Positions 9,495-17,760 of a DNA stretch of 64,000 nucleotides are shown piece by piece. The notes below the pieces were generated by a model. It was not told the DNA's origin. It made no database searches and was given only the letters and a program-made list of their open reading frames with translations. Location: contig CAMYIJ010000004.1 of the NCBI GenBank assembly GCA_947258375.1, positions 66,017 through 130,016 on the forward strand, given 5' to 3'. The position numbers and the translations under genes are program-made. Positions within the stretch are counted from its first letter, which is position 1. Each line of letters opens with the position of its first letter. Origin of the DNA: an uncultured Acidimicrobiaceae bacterium. Its GTDB lineage: Bacteria > Actinomycetota > Acidimicrobiia > Spongiisociales > UBA5794.

Positions 9495-9521
9495 AACACC
9501 TTTGGCTGGCACGATATTCCC
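9495..9521 (-). promoter_or_regulatory. SigR/SigH-type promoter upstream of thioredoxin
   Basis: On the minus strand the sequence reads GGGAAT, 18 bases, GTT, which equals the SigR (Streptomyces)/SigH (Mycobacterium) consensus GGGAAT-N18-GTT. The -10-like GTT ends 38 bp before the trxA ATG, giving a short leader. Thioredoxin genes are classic targets of this ECF sigma group. Seen directly in sequence; activity is inferred. Confidence 0.65.
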
Positions 9522-9623
9522 GTGACTAGTCATGGTGGTGCAACTGGTAACCCACCTTATGGCAGGTCTCACATGCTGTTACTATCAGTGTGGTCCACAC
9601 CACGTTGGGTAGGGTTTCTACAC

Positions 9624-11258
9624 ATGTTCGAGTCGTCCCGCTGGCGCGTCACAATTGGAGCGGTTCTCGCCGCAACTTCTCTCTCCGTTATCGGCGCGCC
9701 CTCCCCCTCAGGGGCGGCGGCTGTGGAGTGCTTTTCGTTCGCTCCCGACTGGTCGTTTGGCGACCGGATGGACGTGGATGCGATCGACGAGGCGTCCGGA
9801 CTGGTCATGTCGCGCCAGATGCCGGGTGTCATGTGGACTCACAACGATCACGACCCGAGCTCCGGCAACGACAACAACCGGATCTACGCGGTGAACATGA
9901 GCGGAGATCTGCTCGCCACCGTGCAGTTCAACATGTCATCACAGCTCGACATCGTTCCCGACACGACCTTCTTCGAGCTGGAGGACATCTCGTTTGGGCA
10001 CGGCCCCGGGCGCGACCCCGACTACCTGTACTTGGCGGACACGGGAGACAACGATCTCAACCGGGAATTCGCCAGTGTCTACCGGTTTGCGGAACCGGTG
10101 TTCAATCCGGATCCGCAAAACCCCGCCACCATCAACATTGCCGAGAGTGAGCTCGATGCCACGCGCATCAGGTACGAGGATTTCCGCAACCCGAGCCAGA
10201 CCAGGCCTCGCAACGTCGAGGGGATGTTCGTTGACCCGGCGTCCGGAGATCTGTTCCTGTTCGAGAAGGCGCTTCACGCGTTCGACGGAAACGGCGAAGT
10301 CATCGACGACCCCGTCGGGCCCGAGGAGTACTCGTTCGTTCACCGGGTGGCAGCCGACAAGCTGTTTCCCGCCAACCCGGTACGAGTCCGCAAGGCGGCG
10401 ATTGCGACCTACGTTCGCGGCAAGTTCGCGGCGGATACGTTCGGGATTCTGGCTGCGGATATCTCCGCAGACGGCACGATCATCGCACTCAAGAACACCG
10501 ATGAGACCTTCTACTGGGTCAAGAAGCCGGGCGACAGCGTGGTGACCGTATTCGAGCAGGCCCACGACGCGCCGTGTCAGGTCCCGCCGGGTAGCAACGG
10601 CGTGACCATGAAAGGCGAAGGCCTCGCGATCGGGCCGACGTCCGACCGTTTCGTGTCGATCCGTGAGGGCCTCCTCAGCCCGATATTCGAGGCGGACTTC
10701 GCCAACCCCAACATCTGTTTTGGCCAGCCGGCAACGATCCGTGGAACGTCCGGCGACGACGTGATCATCGGTACCGACGCCGCCGACGTCATCGTGACCT
10801 TCAGCGGCGACGACGTCGTTTACGGAAAGGGCGGAGCCGATCGCATCTGCCTCGGACCCGGCGACGACTACGGCAACGGTGGCAAGCACGGCGATCGCCT
10901 CGACGGCAGTTGGGGCGATGACACGCTCCTCGGTGCCAACGGCAGGGATATTCTCCGCGGTAGCGGCGGCCGCGACTCGATTTCGGGCAACGACCACAAC
11001 GACGTTATCTACGGGGGCGACGGTAGGGACACACTCGGAGGCGGGCCGGACTCCGATTCCGTCTACGGCGAGGCCGGTTCCGACCGCATCAACGGGTGGA
11101 CCGGAGGCGACAACCTGGTGGGGGGCTCGGGCGGTGATACCGTCGATGGAGGGGCCGGTAACGACAGCATCCTCGGGGGTAGTGGCTCCGACTCGTGCGA
11201 AGGTGGCGCCGGCACGGACACGGCCAGCGGGTGTGAGGACGTGAGCGGTGTTCCCTAG
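9624..11258 (+). CDS. Secreted protein with C-terminal RTX-type calcium-binding nonapeptide repeats
   Basis: Starting at ATG 9624 the 544-residue product opens with a signal peptide (basic start, then IGAVLAATSLSVIGAPSPSGAAA). Residues about 35-360 form a mixed beta domain with HNDHDPSSGNDNNRIYAV and LYLADTGDNDLNREF, similar in style to the esterase-like or phytase-like beta-propeller domains. The last 170 residues hold repeated GGxGxDxhx units (for example GGAGNDSILGG), the calcium-binding parallel beta-roll of RTX proteins. The frame extends upstream to a GTG at 9522, but that part is not signal-peptide-like. It sits directly upstream of the ccm operon, 58 bp before ccmA, but no functional link is visible. 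The enzymatic role is unknown. Confidence 0.75.
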   Translation: MFESSRWRVTIGAVLAATSLSVIGAPSPSGAAAVECFSFAPDWSFGDRMDVDAIDEASGLVMSRQMPGVMWTHNDHDPSSGNDNNRIYAVNMSGDLLATVQFNMSSQLDIVPDTTFFELEDISFGHGPGRDPDYLYLADTGDNDLNREFASVYRFAEPVFNPDPQNPATINIAESELDATRIRYEDFRNPSQTRPRNVEGMFVDPASGDLFLFEKALHAFDGNGEVIDDPVGPEEYSFVHRVAADKLFPANPVRVRKAAIATYVRGKFAADTFGILAADISADGTIIALKNTDETFYWVKKPGDSVVTVFEQAHDAPCQVPPGSNGVTMKGEGLAIGPTSDRFVSIREGLLSPIFEADFANPNICFGQPATIRGTSGDDVIIGTDAADVIVTFSGDDVVYGKGGADRICLGPGDDYGNGGKHGDRLDGSWGDDTLLGANGRDILRGSGGRDSISGNDHNDVIYGGDGRDTLGGGPDSDSVYGEAGSDRINGWTGGDNLVGGSGGDTVDGGAGNDSILGGSGSDSCEGGAGTDTASGCEDVSGVP

Positions 11259-11316
11259 GGCACAGCGGAGCCAGCGTTTTGGGGGTTCGGCGCAGCCCGC
11301 AATACACTCCGAGCCG

Positions 11317-11961
11317 ATGTCACCGGCTTCCCCCTTGATTGAACTATCCGGCGTCTCCGCGCGCGCTGGGGCGACGACGATTCTGCGCGACGTCGATCTC
11401 GTCGTGAACGCCGGTGAGGCCGTTGCTCTCTACGGTTCGAACGGCGCGGGCAAGACGACCGTGCTACGGATTCTGGCCACCTTGCTGCCCCCATCGGCCG
11501 GGACGGTCTCTGTGCTCGGCGCCGACCTGGGTTCGCTGGAACGCTTCGAGGTACGCCGCCGCATCGGGCTCATCGGACACACGCCGGCCCTCTATCCCGA
11601 GCTGTCGATCCGCGCCAACCTGCAGTATGTGGCCAGCGTCGGCGGCTTCGACTTCGAGGAAGTGGAGAACGTGCTCGCCACTGTCGGCCTCGCGGGAGCC
11701 GCCGGCCGACCGGTCGAGGCGGCCTCGCACGGTATGCAGCGCCGTTGTGAAATCGCCCGGGAGCTGATGCGTCTGCCCGAGGTGCTGCTCCTCGACGAGC
11801 CGCACTCGGCTCTCGACGAGTCGGCCGTCGAGTTGGTTGCTCACCTGGTGGAGTTGGTAACTGAGCGCGCCGGCTGCGCGGTGGTGGCTTCGCATGACAG
11901 GCACCAGGTCGACAAGCTGACCGACCGCCACGTGATGCTGACCGGAGGCAGCCTGTCATGA
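11317..11961 (+). CDS. ccmA: Heme exporter ATP-binding protein CcmA
   Basis: A 214-residue ABC ATPase, the usual CcmA length, first gene of a continuous cytochrome c maturation operon. Walker A is GSNGAGKTT (about residue 40), Walker B LLLDEPHSALD, and the H-loop His follows in VVASHDRHQ. The ABC signature is degenerate, SHGMQRRCEIA instead of LSGGQ, which occurs in CcmA-type ATPases. With CcmB and CcmC it forms the complex that releases holo-CcmE from the membrane complex. The start ATG at 11317 matches family length; the frame is open further upstream but runs into the previous gene. Its stop overlaps ccmB in ATGA. Confidence 0.88.
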   Translation: MSPASPLIELSGVSARAGATTILRDVDLVVNAGEAVALYGSNGAGKTTVLRILATLLPPSAGTVSVLGADLGSLERFEVRRRIGLIGHTPALYPELSIRANLQYVASVGGFDFEEVENVLATVGLAGAAGRPVEAASHGMQRRCEIARELMRLPEVLLLDEPHSALDESAVELVAHLVELVTERAGCAVVASHDRHQVDKLTDRHVMLTGGSLS

Positions 11962-12632
11962 CATCTCCCACCCTATTGGAGCAGACGATCGTGGCGGCCA
12001 AGCGAGACCTCGGCCGGGAGCGGCGCCGCGGCGAGGTGCTGTGGGTAACCATTCCATTCGGCGTGATTGCCATGCTGCTGATCCCGATGGCCGTCAGCAC
12101 CGATGCTCCCCGTCTGCGCGAACTTGGACCCGGGCTTTACTGGGTGGTCGTGCTGCTCTTCGGTGTCCTGGTGACGGTGCGTTCGACCGCCGCCGATTCG
12201 CAGCAGCAGCGCGATCTCAACCGGCTCATCGGCCTCGACCCGGCGGCCGGCTTCGCCGGGCGCACCCTCGCCAGCTTTGTACTCCTGATGGCTTTTGAGC
12301 TCGTCGTCGGCGCCGCGACCGTCACCCTCTACGACGTTGCGCTGACCGGCTGGGTCTGGCTCCCGATCATTCTCGTCGTCGCCGGCGCCGGTCTCGCTCT
12401 CATCGGAAGTCTGGCGGCGTCGATCGCCGGCAGCGTTGCCACCGGGTCCGCTCTGGTTCCGCTGCTCGTCGCCCCGATGGCAGTGCCCCTCCTACTAGGA
12501 GCAACTCAGGCTTTGGATGGATTGCGCCTGGGCAACACTATTATCCAATGGGTACTACTGATGGTCACTGTGGTGATCGTCCTCATGATCGTCGGGGTAG
12601 TTACGGCCAGAGCGCTACAGGAGACACGATGA
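11958..12632 (+). CDS. ccmB: Heme exporter permease CcmB
   Basis: A 224-residue integral membrane protein with six predicted helices, the typical CcmB size. The N-terminal cytoplasmic segment LEQTIVAAKRDLGRERRRGE and the post-helix-2 stretch DSQQQRDLNRLIGLDPA correspond to conserved CcmB features (RDL...R near the N-terminus; a loop facing CcmA). It partners CcmA in the CcmABCD complex in the cytoplasmic membrane. The start ATG overlaps the ccmA stop and its own stop overlaps the ccmC start, so translation is probably coupled. Confidence 0.88.
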   Translation: MTSPTLLEQTIVAAKRDLGRERRRGEVLWVTIPFGVIAMLLIPMAVSTDAPRLRELGPGLYWVVVLLFGVLVTVRSTAADSQQQRDLNRLIGLDPAAGFAGRTLASFVLLMAFELVVGAATVTLYDVALTGWVWLPIILVVAGAGLALIGSLAASIAGSVATGSALVPLLVAPMAVPLLLGATQALDGLRLGNTIIQWVLLMVTVVIVLMIVGVVTARALQETR

Positions 12633-13348
12633 CCGAGACTGTAAACAGGTGGTTGCCGCGGCTGACGGGCCTTTTCGTCGTCCTGGCTCTGTTCTTCGCC
12701 TTTTCCTCACCCCGTGAGGTCACTCTCGGCCAGTCCGCCCGGCTCTTCTTCGTGCACGTTCCCAGCATCATGGTCGCCTACCTCTCATTCACCGCGACGC
12801 TGATCGCCAGCGCGCTCTACCTGGCGAGAAAGCAGATGAAGTGGGATCACCTCGCCCTGGCGTCTGCCGAGGCCGGAGCAGTGTTCACCGGGATGACGCT
12901 GGTCATTGGAATGATCTGGGCCAAACCCACGTGGGGCGTCTACTGGACCTGGAGCGCCCGCCTCACCCTCACCGCCATCCTGTTCTTTGTGTATCTCGGC
13001 TACCTGGCCTTGCGCCGGGCGATAACCGATCCTGAGGTGCGGGCGCGCCGGGCGGCGATCCTCGGCATCCTCTCGGTTTTTCAGATCCCGATTGTGCATA
13101 TGTCCGTGATTTGGTGGCGCGACGTTCACCAGCCGCCGACACTGGCGACTCCGGGAGAAATGCAGATCGACCCGCCCATTTTCATAGCTTTCCTGGTCTC
13201 TGCGGTGGCGTTTGTTCTCTTGGCCACCCTGCTGATAAGCCTGCGGTATCGCATTGCCCAGGCCGAGTACATACTGGAAACGGCCGATCCAACGACCGGG
13301 GTCGCCGGCGATGCCGTCACGGCGCCGGTTCTCACGAGGGAGACATAG
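12629..13348 (+). CDS. ccmC: Heme handling protein CcmC
   Basis: A 239-residue membrane protein with six helices that loads heme onto CcmE. External heme-ligand histidines are present: His43 in FFVHVPS and the later His in WWRDVHQPP. The tryptophan-rich WWD motif is recognisable as WGVYWTWSARLT (residues about 102-113), but the Asp that gives the motif its name is Ser109 here. Start ATG 12629 overlaps the ccmB stop; the open frame upstream lies inside ccmB and is not used. ccmD follows with zero spacing (TAG then ATG). The C-terminal 20 residues are a hydrophilic tail. Confidence 0.88.
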   Translation: MTETVNRWLPRLTGLFVVLALFFAFSSPREVTLGQSARLFFVHVPSIMVAYLSFTATLIASALYLARKQMKWDHLALASAEAGAVFTGMTLVIGMIWAKPTWGVYWTWSARLTLTAILFFVYLGYLALRRAITDPEVRARRAAILGILSVFQIPIVHMSVIWWRDVHQPPTLATPGEMQIDPPIFIAFLVSAVAFVLLATLLISLRYRIAQAEYILETADPTTGVAGDAVTAPVLTRET

Positions 13349-13471
13349 ATGGGCGAATGGGGATGGCCGATTCTCGGCTATGCGATCACATTCGTCGCGC
13401 TGGGGTCATACACGATGTGGCTCAACTTCCGGCTGCGCCGCGTACAACGAGAAGTACAGGAGATGAAGTGA
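13349..13471 (+). CDS. ccmD: CcmD-like small membrane protein
   Basis: A 40-residue protein encoded between ccmC and ccmE, starting at the base after the ccmC stop. It has one transmembrane helix (about residues 6-26, starting WPILGYAITFVALG) followed by a basic, helical tail NFRLRRVQREVQEMK. Length, single helix, charged C-terminus and position are those of CcmD, which stabilises CcmABC and helps release holo-CcmE. The sequence family is too short and variable to be sure by sequence alone; position makes the case. Confidence 0.78.
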   Translation: MGEWGWPILGYAITFVALGSYTMWLNFRLRRVQREVQEMK

Positions 13472-13472
13472 C

Positions 13473-13895
13473 ATGAAGCGATACTGGCGGTTCCTGGTTC
13501 CGGCCGTCGCCATCGTGGCCGTGATGGTCTTCCTCTTGGCGACGCTTTCGAGCAACCTGGTCTATTTCAAGACGCCGACCGAGATCAGCGACGAGGTAGC
13601 GGATCCCGAGGCGCGGCTCCGCCTGGGCGGCCAGGTGGCCGGCGGCACAGTTTCCGACACGGCCGATGGCGTGGCATTTGCCGTCACCGACGGTCGGGTC
13701 GCGGTCAACGTGGTTCACACGGGTGCGCCCCAGGATTTGTTCCAAGAATGTATCGGGGTCGTGCTCGAAGGTGAGTGGGACGGCTCCGTCTTTCGCTCCG
13801 ACAGCATGCTGATCAGCCACGATGAGCAGTACCGGACTGACGACGGGGAATACGACTCCGCCGAGCACACCTCGGATTGTCCAACTGAGTCGTGA
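13473..13895 (+). CDS. ccmE: Periplasmic-type heme chaperone CcmE
   Basis: A 140-residue protein with an N-terminal anchor helix (residues 8-25) and an OB-fold. The heme-attachment motif is present as His116-Asp-Glu-Gln-Tyr120 in LISHDEQY, equal to the HxxxY of proteobacterial CcmE (covalent heme link at His, Tyr as axial ligand) rather than the CxxxY variant. The tail after Tyr120 is acidic with one further Cys near the C-terminus (SDCPTES). It carries heme from CcmC to the CcmF/H ligation complex outside the membrane. Starts one base after the ccmD stop; the ccmF GTG overlaps its stop. Confidence 0.9.
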   Translation: MKRYWRFLVPAVAIVAVMVFLLATLSSNLVYFKTPTEISDEVADPEARLRLGGQVAGGTVSDTADGVAFAVTDGRVAVNVVHTGAPQDLFQECIGVVLEGEWDGSVFRSDSMLISHDEQYRTDDGEYDSAEHTSDCPTES

Positions 13896-15922
13896 TCGCA
13901 GCGGTCGGCCTCCTGTGCGTTCTGATCGCACTGGGGGCGGCAGGAATCCTCTCGTGGCGCGGACTGGCCGCGGCCCGCTCGGGTGAGGTCAACCGCAAGC
14001 TTCTGATCCAGCCGGCCGCGGTTCTCCTGATCGCCGGTATCGCCGCCTTCTTCTGGCTCGAGCTGGCGATCGTCTCTCACGACTTCTCGATCAAGTACGT
14101 CGCCAACACGACTTCGCGCGACACGCCGTTCATCTTCCTCCTGGCCAGCGGCTGGGCGGCGCTCGAGGGGTCGATCGTGCTCTGGGGGATGCTGCTCGGC
14201 GGGTTCGTGTGGTTCGTCGTGCGGCGCATCCGGGACGGCGATCGGTTGGCCGCCGGTGCGGCCGGGATCATGGGTCTCGTCGCCGTCTTCTGGTTCGGTC
14301 TGATGGCGACAGTCGCCAACCCATTCGAAATCTGCACGGCGCCGGCGGTTGACGCCGGGTGCAATGGGTCGAGCTGGTCGCCGTTGGCCGCGGCGATGGC
14401 TCCTCTGGACGGTCGCGGCGCCAACCCGCTCCTGCAGAACCACATCCTGATGGCGGTCCATCCACCGCTGCTGTACGTCGGCTACGTCGGCTTCACGGTC
14501 CCGTTCGCTTTCGCCATTGCCGCGCTGTGGCTCCGCCAAACCGGGTCCCGCTGGCTGGAGGTCACTCACCGCTGGTCGCTCATCTCCTGGGTGTTTCTCA
14601 CCGTGGGGATCCTGCTTGGAGCCTGGTGGTCCTACGAGGTGCTCGGCTGGGGTGGTTATTGGGCGTGGGACCCGGTCGAGAACGCCGCCCTTCTCCCGTG
14701 GTTGGTGGCGACCGCCTTCATCCACTCTGCCGTCGTCCAGCGCAAGCGCGGCATGCTCCAGGCCTGGAACATCGTCCTCGTGATCTCCACATTTGCGCTC
14801 ACCGTGCTCGGTACCTTCCTCACCCGATCCGGCGTGATCTTCTCGGTGCACTCATTCACACAGTCGGCCGTCGGCCCCGCCCTCCTCTGGTTCCTCGGCA
14901 TAGTCGTTGTGGGAGGTTTTGGTCTGTTCGCGGCGCGGGCCGACGTGGTCGGCTCCTCGCCCCGTCTCGATTCCCTGGCAAGCCGCGAAGGCGTGTTCCT
15001 GGCCAACAACCTGCTGCTCACTCTGTTTGCCTTTACGGTGCTGCTGGGAACAATGCTGCCGCTCCTCGTCGAAGCTTTTGCCGGCAACCAGGTGACCGTG
15101 GGGCGTCCGTTCTTCGACCGGGCGGCCATCCCGCTGTCGTTTGCCCTCCTCCTCGCAATGGGCATCGGGCCGGTCGTTCCGTATCGGAGCGCCCGCGGTG
15201 AGATCGTCTGGGAGCGAATCCGCCCCGGGCTCGTCTTCGGTTTGGGAGCAGGTGCGCTGGCCGTCGTCGGCGCCGTGCGTTCGGTTCCGGTGGTGATAGC
15301 GGTGATTCTCGGGGGCTTCGTTGTGGCCACCATCATGCGCCACTATCTGATGCGAGTGGTTGCAGTGCGGCGAACCGGTGTCGGATGGTTGGGAGCCGCC
15401 GGCAGGGTGATCAATCATGAACCGAGTTATTGGGGCGGCCAGATCTCGCATCTCGGCCTGGCGTTGGCGGCCGTTGCCATTGCCACCTCTTCGGGAATTG
15501 CCGTGCGGCAGTCCGTGACGCTCGCGGCCGGCGAGTCGATGGTGGTCGACGAGTACTGCGTCGAATACCTGGGGCCGTTCACGCGCGTAGAGGCCAACCG
15601 GTCGGTGACCGGTGTCGAGGTGGCTCTGATGCGCGCCGACTGCAGCACGCCCCTGAAGGTCATGCAGCCGAGGCTGAATCGTTATCCCCATGCCGACCAG
15701 GCCGTGGCAACTCCCGACGTGCGCACCGGATTCGTCGACGATGTGTACTTGTCCCTCTCCAGCCTCACCAGCGGCGGCACGGTGTCGTTCGACGTGTTCG
15801 TGTTCCCCTTGATGTGGTTTTTGTGGTTGGGAGGGATCGTCACGGCACTCGGCGGGTCGATCGCCCTGCGCGCCGGGCGACGCACCCGGGAGAGCGCAGT
15901 TGAACTGAGCAACGTCGCATGA
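13892..15922 (+). CDS. ccmF: Cytochrome c heme lyase subunit CcmF
   Basis: A 676-residue protein with about 14-15 transmembrane helices, the usual CcmF size. The WWD motif is intact: WGGYWAWDPVENAALLPW (about residues 252-269), followed by FIHSAVVQRKRGMLQAWN. Four external histidines typical of CcmF can be found, including NHILMAVHPP and LTRSGVIFSVHSF. It ligates heme from CcmE to CxxCH sites in apocytochromes together with CcmH/I. GTG start at 13892 overlaps the ccmE stop; its stop overlaps the next ATG. Confidence 0.95.
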   Translation: MIAAVGLLCVLIALGAAGILSWRGLAAARSGEVNRKLLIQPAAVLLIAGIAAFFWLELAIVSHDFSIKYVANTTSRDTPFIFLLASGWAALEGSIVLWGMLLGGFVWFVVRRIRDGDRLAAGAAGIMGLVAVFWFGLMATVANPFEICTAPAVDAGCNGSSWSPLAAAMAPLDGRGANPLLQNHILMAVHPPLLYVGYVGFTVPFAFAIAALWLRQTGSRWLEVTHRWSLISWVFLTVGILLGAWWSYEVLGWGGYWAWDPVENAALLPWLVATAFIHSAVVQRKRGMLQAWNIVLVISTFALTVLGTFLTRSGVIFSVHSFTQSAVGPALLWFLGIVVVGGFGLFAARADVVGSSPRLDSLASREGVFLANNLLLTLFAFTVLLGTMLPLLVEAFAGNQVTVGRPFFDRAAIPLSFALLLAMGIGPVVPYRSARGEIVWERIRPGLVFGLGAGALAVVGAVRSVPVVIAVILGGFVVATIMRHYLMRVVAVRRTGVGWLGAAGRVINHEPSYWGGQISHLGLALAAVAIATSSGIAVRQSVTLAAGESMVVDEYCVEYLGPFTRVEANRSVTGVEVALMRADCSTPLKVMQPRLNRYPHADQAVATPDVRTGFVDDVYLSLSSLTSGGTVSFDVFVFPLMWFLWLGGIVTALGGSIALRAGRRTRESAVELSNVA

Positions 15923-17094
15923 GCCGGCGGACGAGCAACTACCTCTATATGGGGGCGATTGTCGCGCTGCTCGCTGTAGTGGTGATCGGCCTGATCCCGC
16001 GGGAGGCAGCCGTCGAGACGGATGCCGAGCGGGCCCACCGGATTGCCAGCGGCTTGCGCTGCCCATTCTGTAGTGGGGAGTCGATCGCCGAAGCGCCATC
16101 CGGGATTGGGAGCGATCTGCGGGCGCTCATCGCCGAGCAGGTCGCCGGTGGCATGAGTGATGACGAGATCTTCGACTACTACGTGAGCGTCTATACCGAG
16201 CGGGTGCTCCTGTCGCCGCCGCTTCTCGGGTGGGGCCTGATTCTGTGGCTCCTTCCGGTTCTCCTTCTCGTCGCCGGAATCCTCGCTGTGTTGGGCCGGC
16301 GCGTGCGGGCAGGACCCCTTCCTTCCGGTGCCGTCCTGGCCTCGCGAGACGCTCTCGAAGATGCCAGGGAAGCCGTTGCCATGGATCTCGCGGATCTCGA
16401 CATGCAGGAAGCGGCCGGCGAACTCGACCCGGCGACAGGGGCGCAGTTGCGAGCAGCCTACGAGGCGGAGCGAGATGCGCTCGCGGCGACAGTGATCGAG
16501 CCCGCAGCCGACGACGGTGGTCGCAATCGGAGTCGGGGTCGGACAGTTGCCGGCGCGGTGGTCCTGTTCGGAGGCGCGCTCCTGCTGACCGTCCTCGTCG
16601 TGGTGACGGTGCGCGACCGTGCGCCGGGGGACCTGATCACGGGTGGGATCGCGTCCGACGCGCAGCAGCTCGACTTCTCCACCATCAGCAACGAGGAACT
16701 GGAGGAGACGGTCGCCTCCCATCCGGACAGTATCCCGATACGGCTGATGCTGGCTGCCCGCTACTTCACCGATGGGGATTACGCGGCGGCTAGTGAGCAG
16801 TACATCGAGGTCCTCAATCGGGAGCGTCATCCCGAAGCACTCGCCAACGTAGGCTGGATGCTCCACCTGGGGGGTGATTCCGCGAGCGGCCTGCAGTTGG
16901 TTGAAGAGTCGCTCGCCTTGACGGGTGAGTTGGCGCTGCCGCATTGGTATCTGGCCAATATCAGGTACCACGGGTTTGGTGACGCGGCCGGTGCCGTTGC
17001 CCCGCTCGACACCCTCATGGCGGTTGAGACGCTGCCAGAAGTCTTCCGCTCGCTCGTGGCTGAGCTGCTAGCCGAAGTCGAGGCGGCCTCGTGA
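15919..17094 (+). CDS. CcmH-CcmI fusion (apocytochrome thiol reductase plus TPR chaperone)
   Basis: A 391-residue fusion. Residues 1-30 form an anchor helix; residues 33-90 are a CcmH domain with the redox pair Cys48/Cys51 in GLRCPFCSGESIAEA; a second helix follows (about 92-112). Residues 115-170 resemble the N-terminal coiled region of CcmI (SREALEDA-type, with DLADLDMQEAAGELDPA), then a third helix (about 198-216) and a TPR-like C-terminal domain (residues about 240-391, for example AARYFTDGDYAAASEQYIEVL). CcmH keeps the CxxCH cysteines reduced and CcmI holds the apocytochrome. Both halves are usually separate genes; some bacteria fuse them (as CcmH of E. coli does). Translationally coupled on both sides. 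Confidence 0.85.
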   Translation: MSRRTSNYLYMGAIVALLAVVVIGLIPREAAVETDAERAHRIASGLRCPFCSGESIAEAPSGIGSDLRALIAEQVAGGMSDDEIFDYYVSVYTERVLLSPPLLGWGLILWLLPVLLLVAGILAVLGRRVRAGPLPSGAVLASRDALEDAREAVAMDLADLDMQEAAGELDPATGAQLRAAYEAERDALAATVIEPAADDGGRNRSRGRTVAGAVVLFGGALLLTVLVVVTVRDRAPGDLITGGIASDAQQLDFSTISNEELEETVASHPDSIPIRLMLAARYFTDGDYAAASEQYIEVLNRERHPEALANVGWMLHLGGDSASGLQLVEESLALTGELALPHWYLANIRYHGFGDAAGAVAPLDTLMAVETLPEVFRSLVAELLAEVEAAS

Positions 17095-17693
17095 CCACGC
17101 CGCCGCAGCGCTCTGGACTGGGAACTTGGGTGACCGTCGGTATCGGGCTGGTCGTCATCGTGTTCGGAGCCGTCTTTGCCGGACGCTTCAACAGGGATCC
17201 CGACATGGTCGCGTCACCCATGATCGGCCGGCCGGCGCCGGCGGTCGCGATGCCGTATCTCGAGAAGGACGGCGAGCTGGTGCTGGCCGACCTCCAGGGT
17301 GACATCGTTGTCGTCAACTTCTGGGCGTCGTGGTGCACCGGGTGTCGGACTGAACACGAGGCGCTCGTGACCGCGGCTGGAGCCTACGCCGGTTCCGACG
17401 TCAGCTTCGTCGGCGTCCTCCATCAGGATCGTGCTCAACCCGGGATCGGGTTTCTCGACGAATTCGGCCGCAGTGCATCCTTCGCCTACGTCATGGACGA
17501 GGGATCGAAGGCGGGGATTGGCTTCGGGGTGCTCGGATTGCCCCAGACGTTCTTCCTTGATCGGTCGGGAACGATTGTCGGCCAGGTGAATGGGCCCATC
17601 AGTTTCAGCATGCTGGTCAACACCCTCGACGCCATCCTGGTCGGCCGGCGGGTCGATCCGGTCACAGAGACCGGGGATCTGGAGAATCGGTAG
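17091..17693 (+). CDS. Membrane-anchored thioredoxin-like protein, CcmG/DsbE type
   Basis: A 200-residue protein with one N-terminal anchor helix (residues 12-31) and an external thioredoxin fold. The active site is WCTGC (Cys82, Cys85), with the acidic residue close behind (RTEHE), and the cis-Pro loop is LGLPQTFFLD. It would reduce the CcmH disulfide or the apocytochrome cysteines. GTG start overlaps the previous stop, and it closes the operon that began at ccmA. The redox motif differs from the WCxPC of proteobacterial CcmG, so the exact partner is inferred from context. Confidence 0.85.
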   Translation: MTTPPQRSGLGTWVTVGIGLVVIVFGAVFAGRFNRDPDMVASPMIGRPAPAVAMPYLEKDGELVLADLQGDIVVVNFWASWCTGCRTEHEALVTAAGAYAGSDVSFVGVLHQDRAQPGIGFLDEFGRSASFAYVMDEGSKAGIGFGVLGLPQTFFLDRSGTIVGQVNGPISFSMLVNTLDAILVGRRVDPVTETGDLENR

Positions 17694-17760
17694 GATCGTC
17701 ATGACGGCCGTCTGCGAACTGTAGGTAGGCTGCCCGCCCAGCCACCAGGAGTTCTCCACG

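Noticed and set aside
14852..16099. 415-codon minus-strand frame opposite ccmF and ccmH
   Set aside because: Antisense of two strongly supported genes; Arg/His/Gln-rich translation with no family look.
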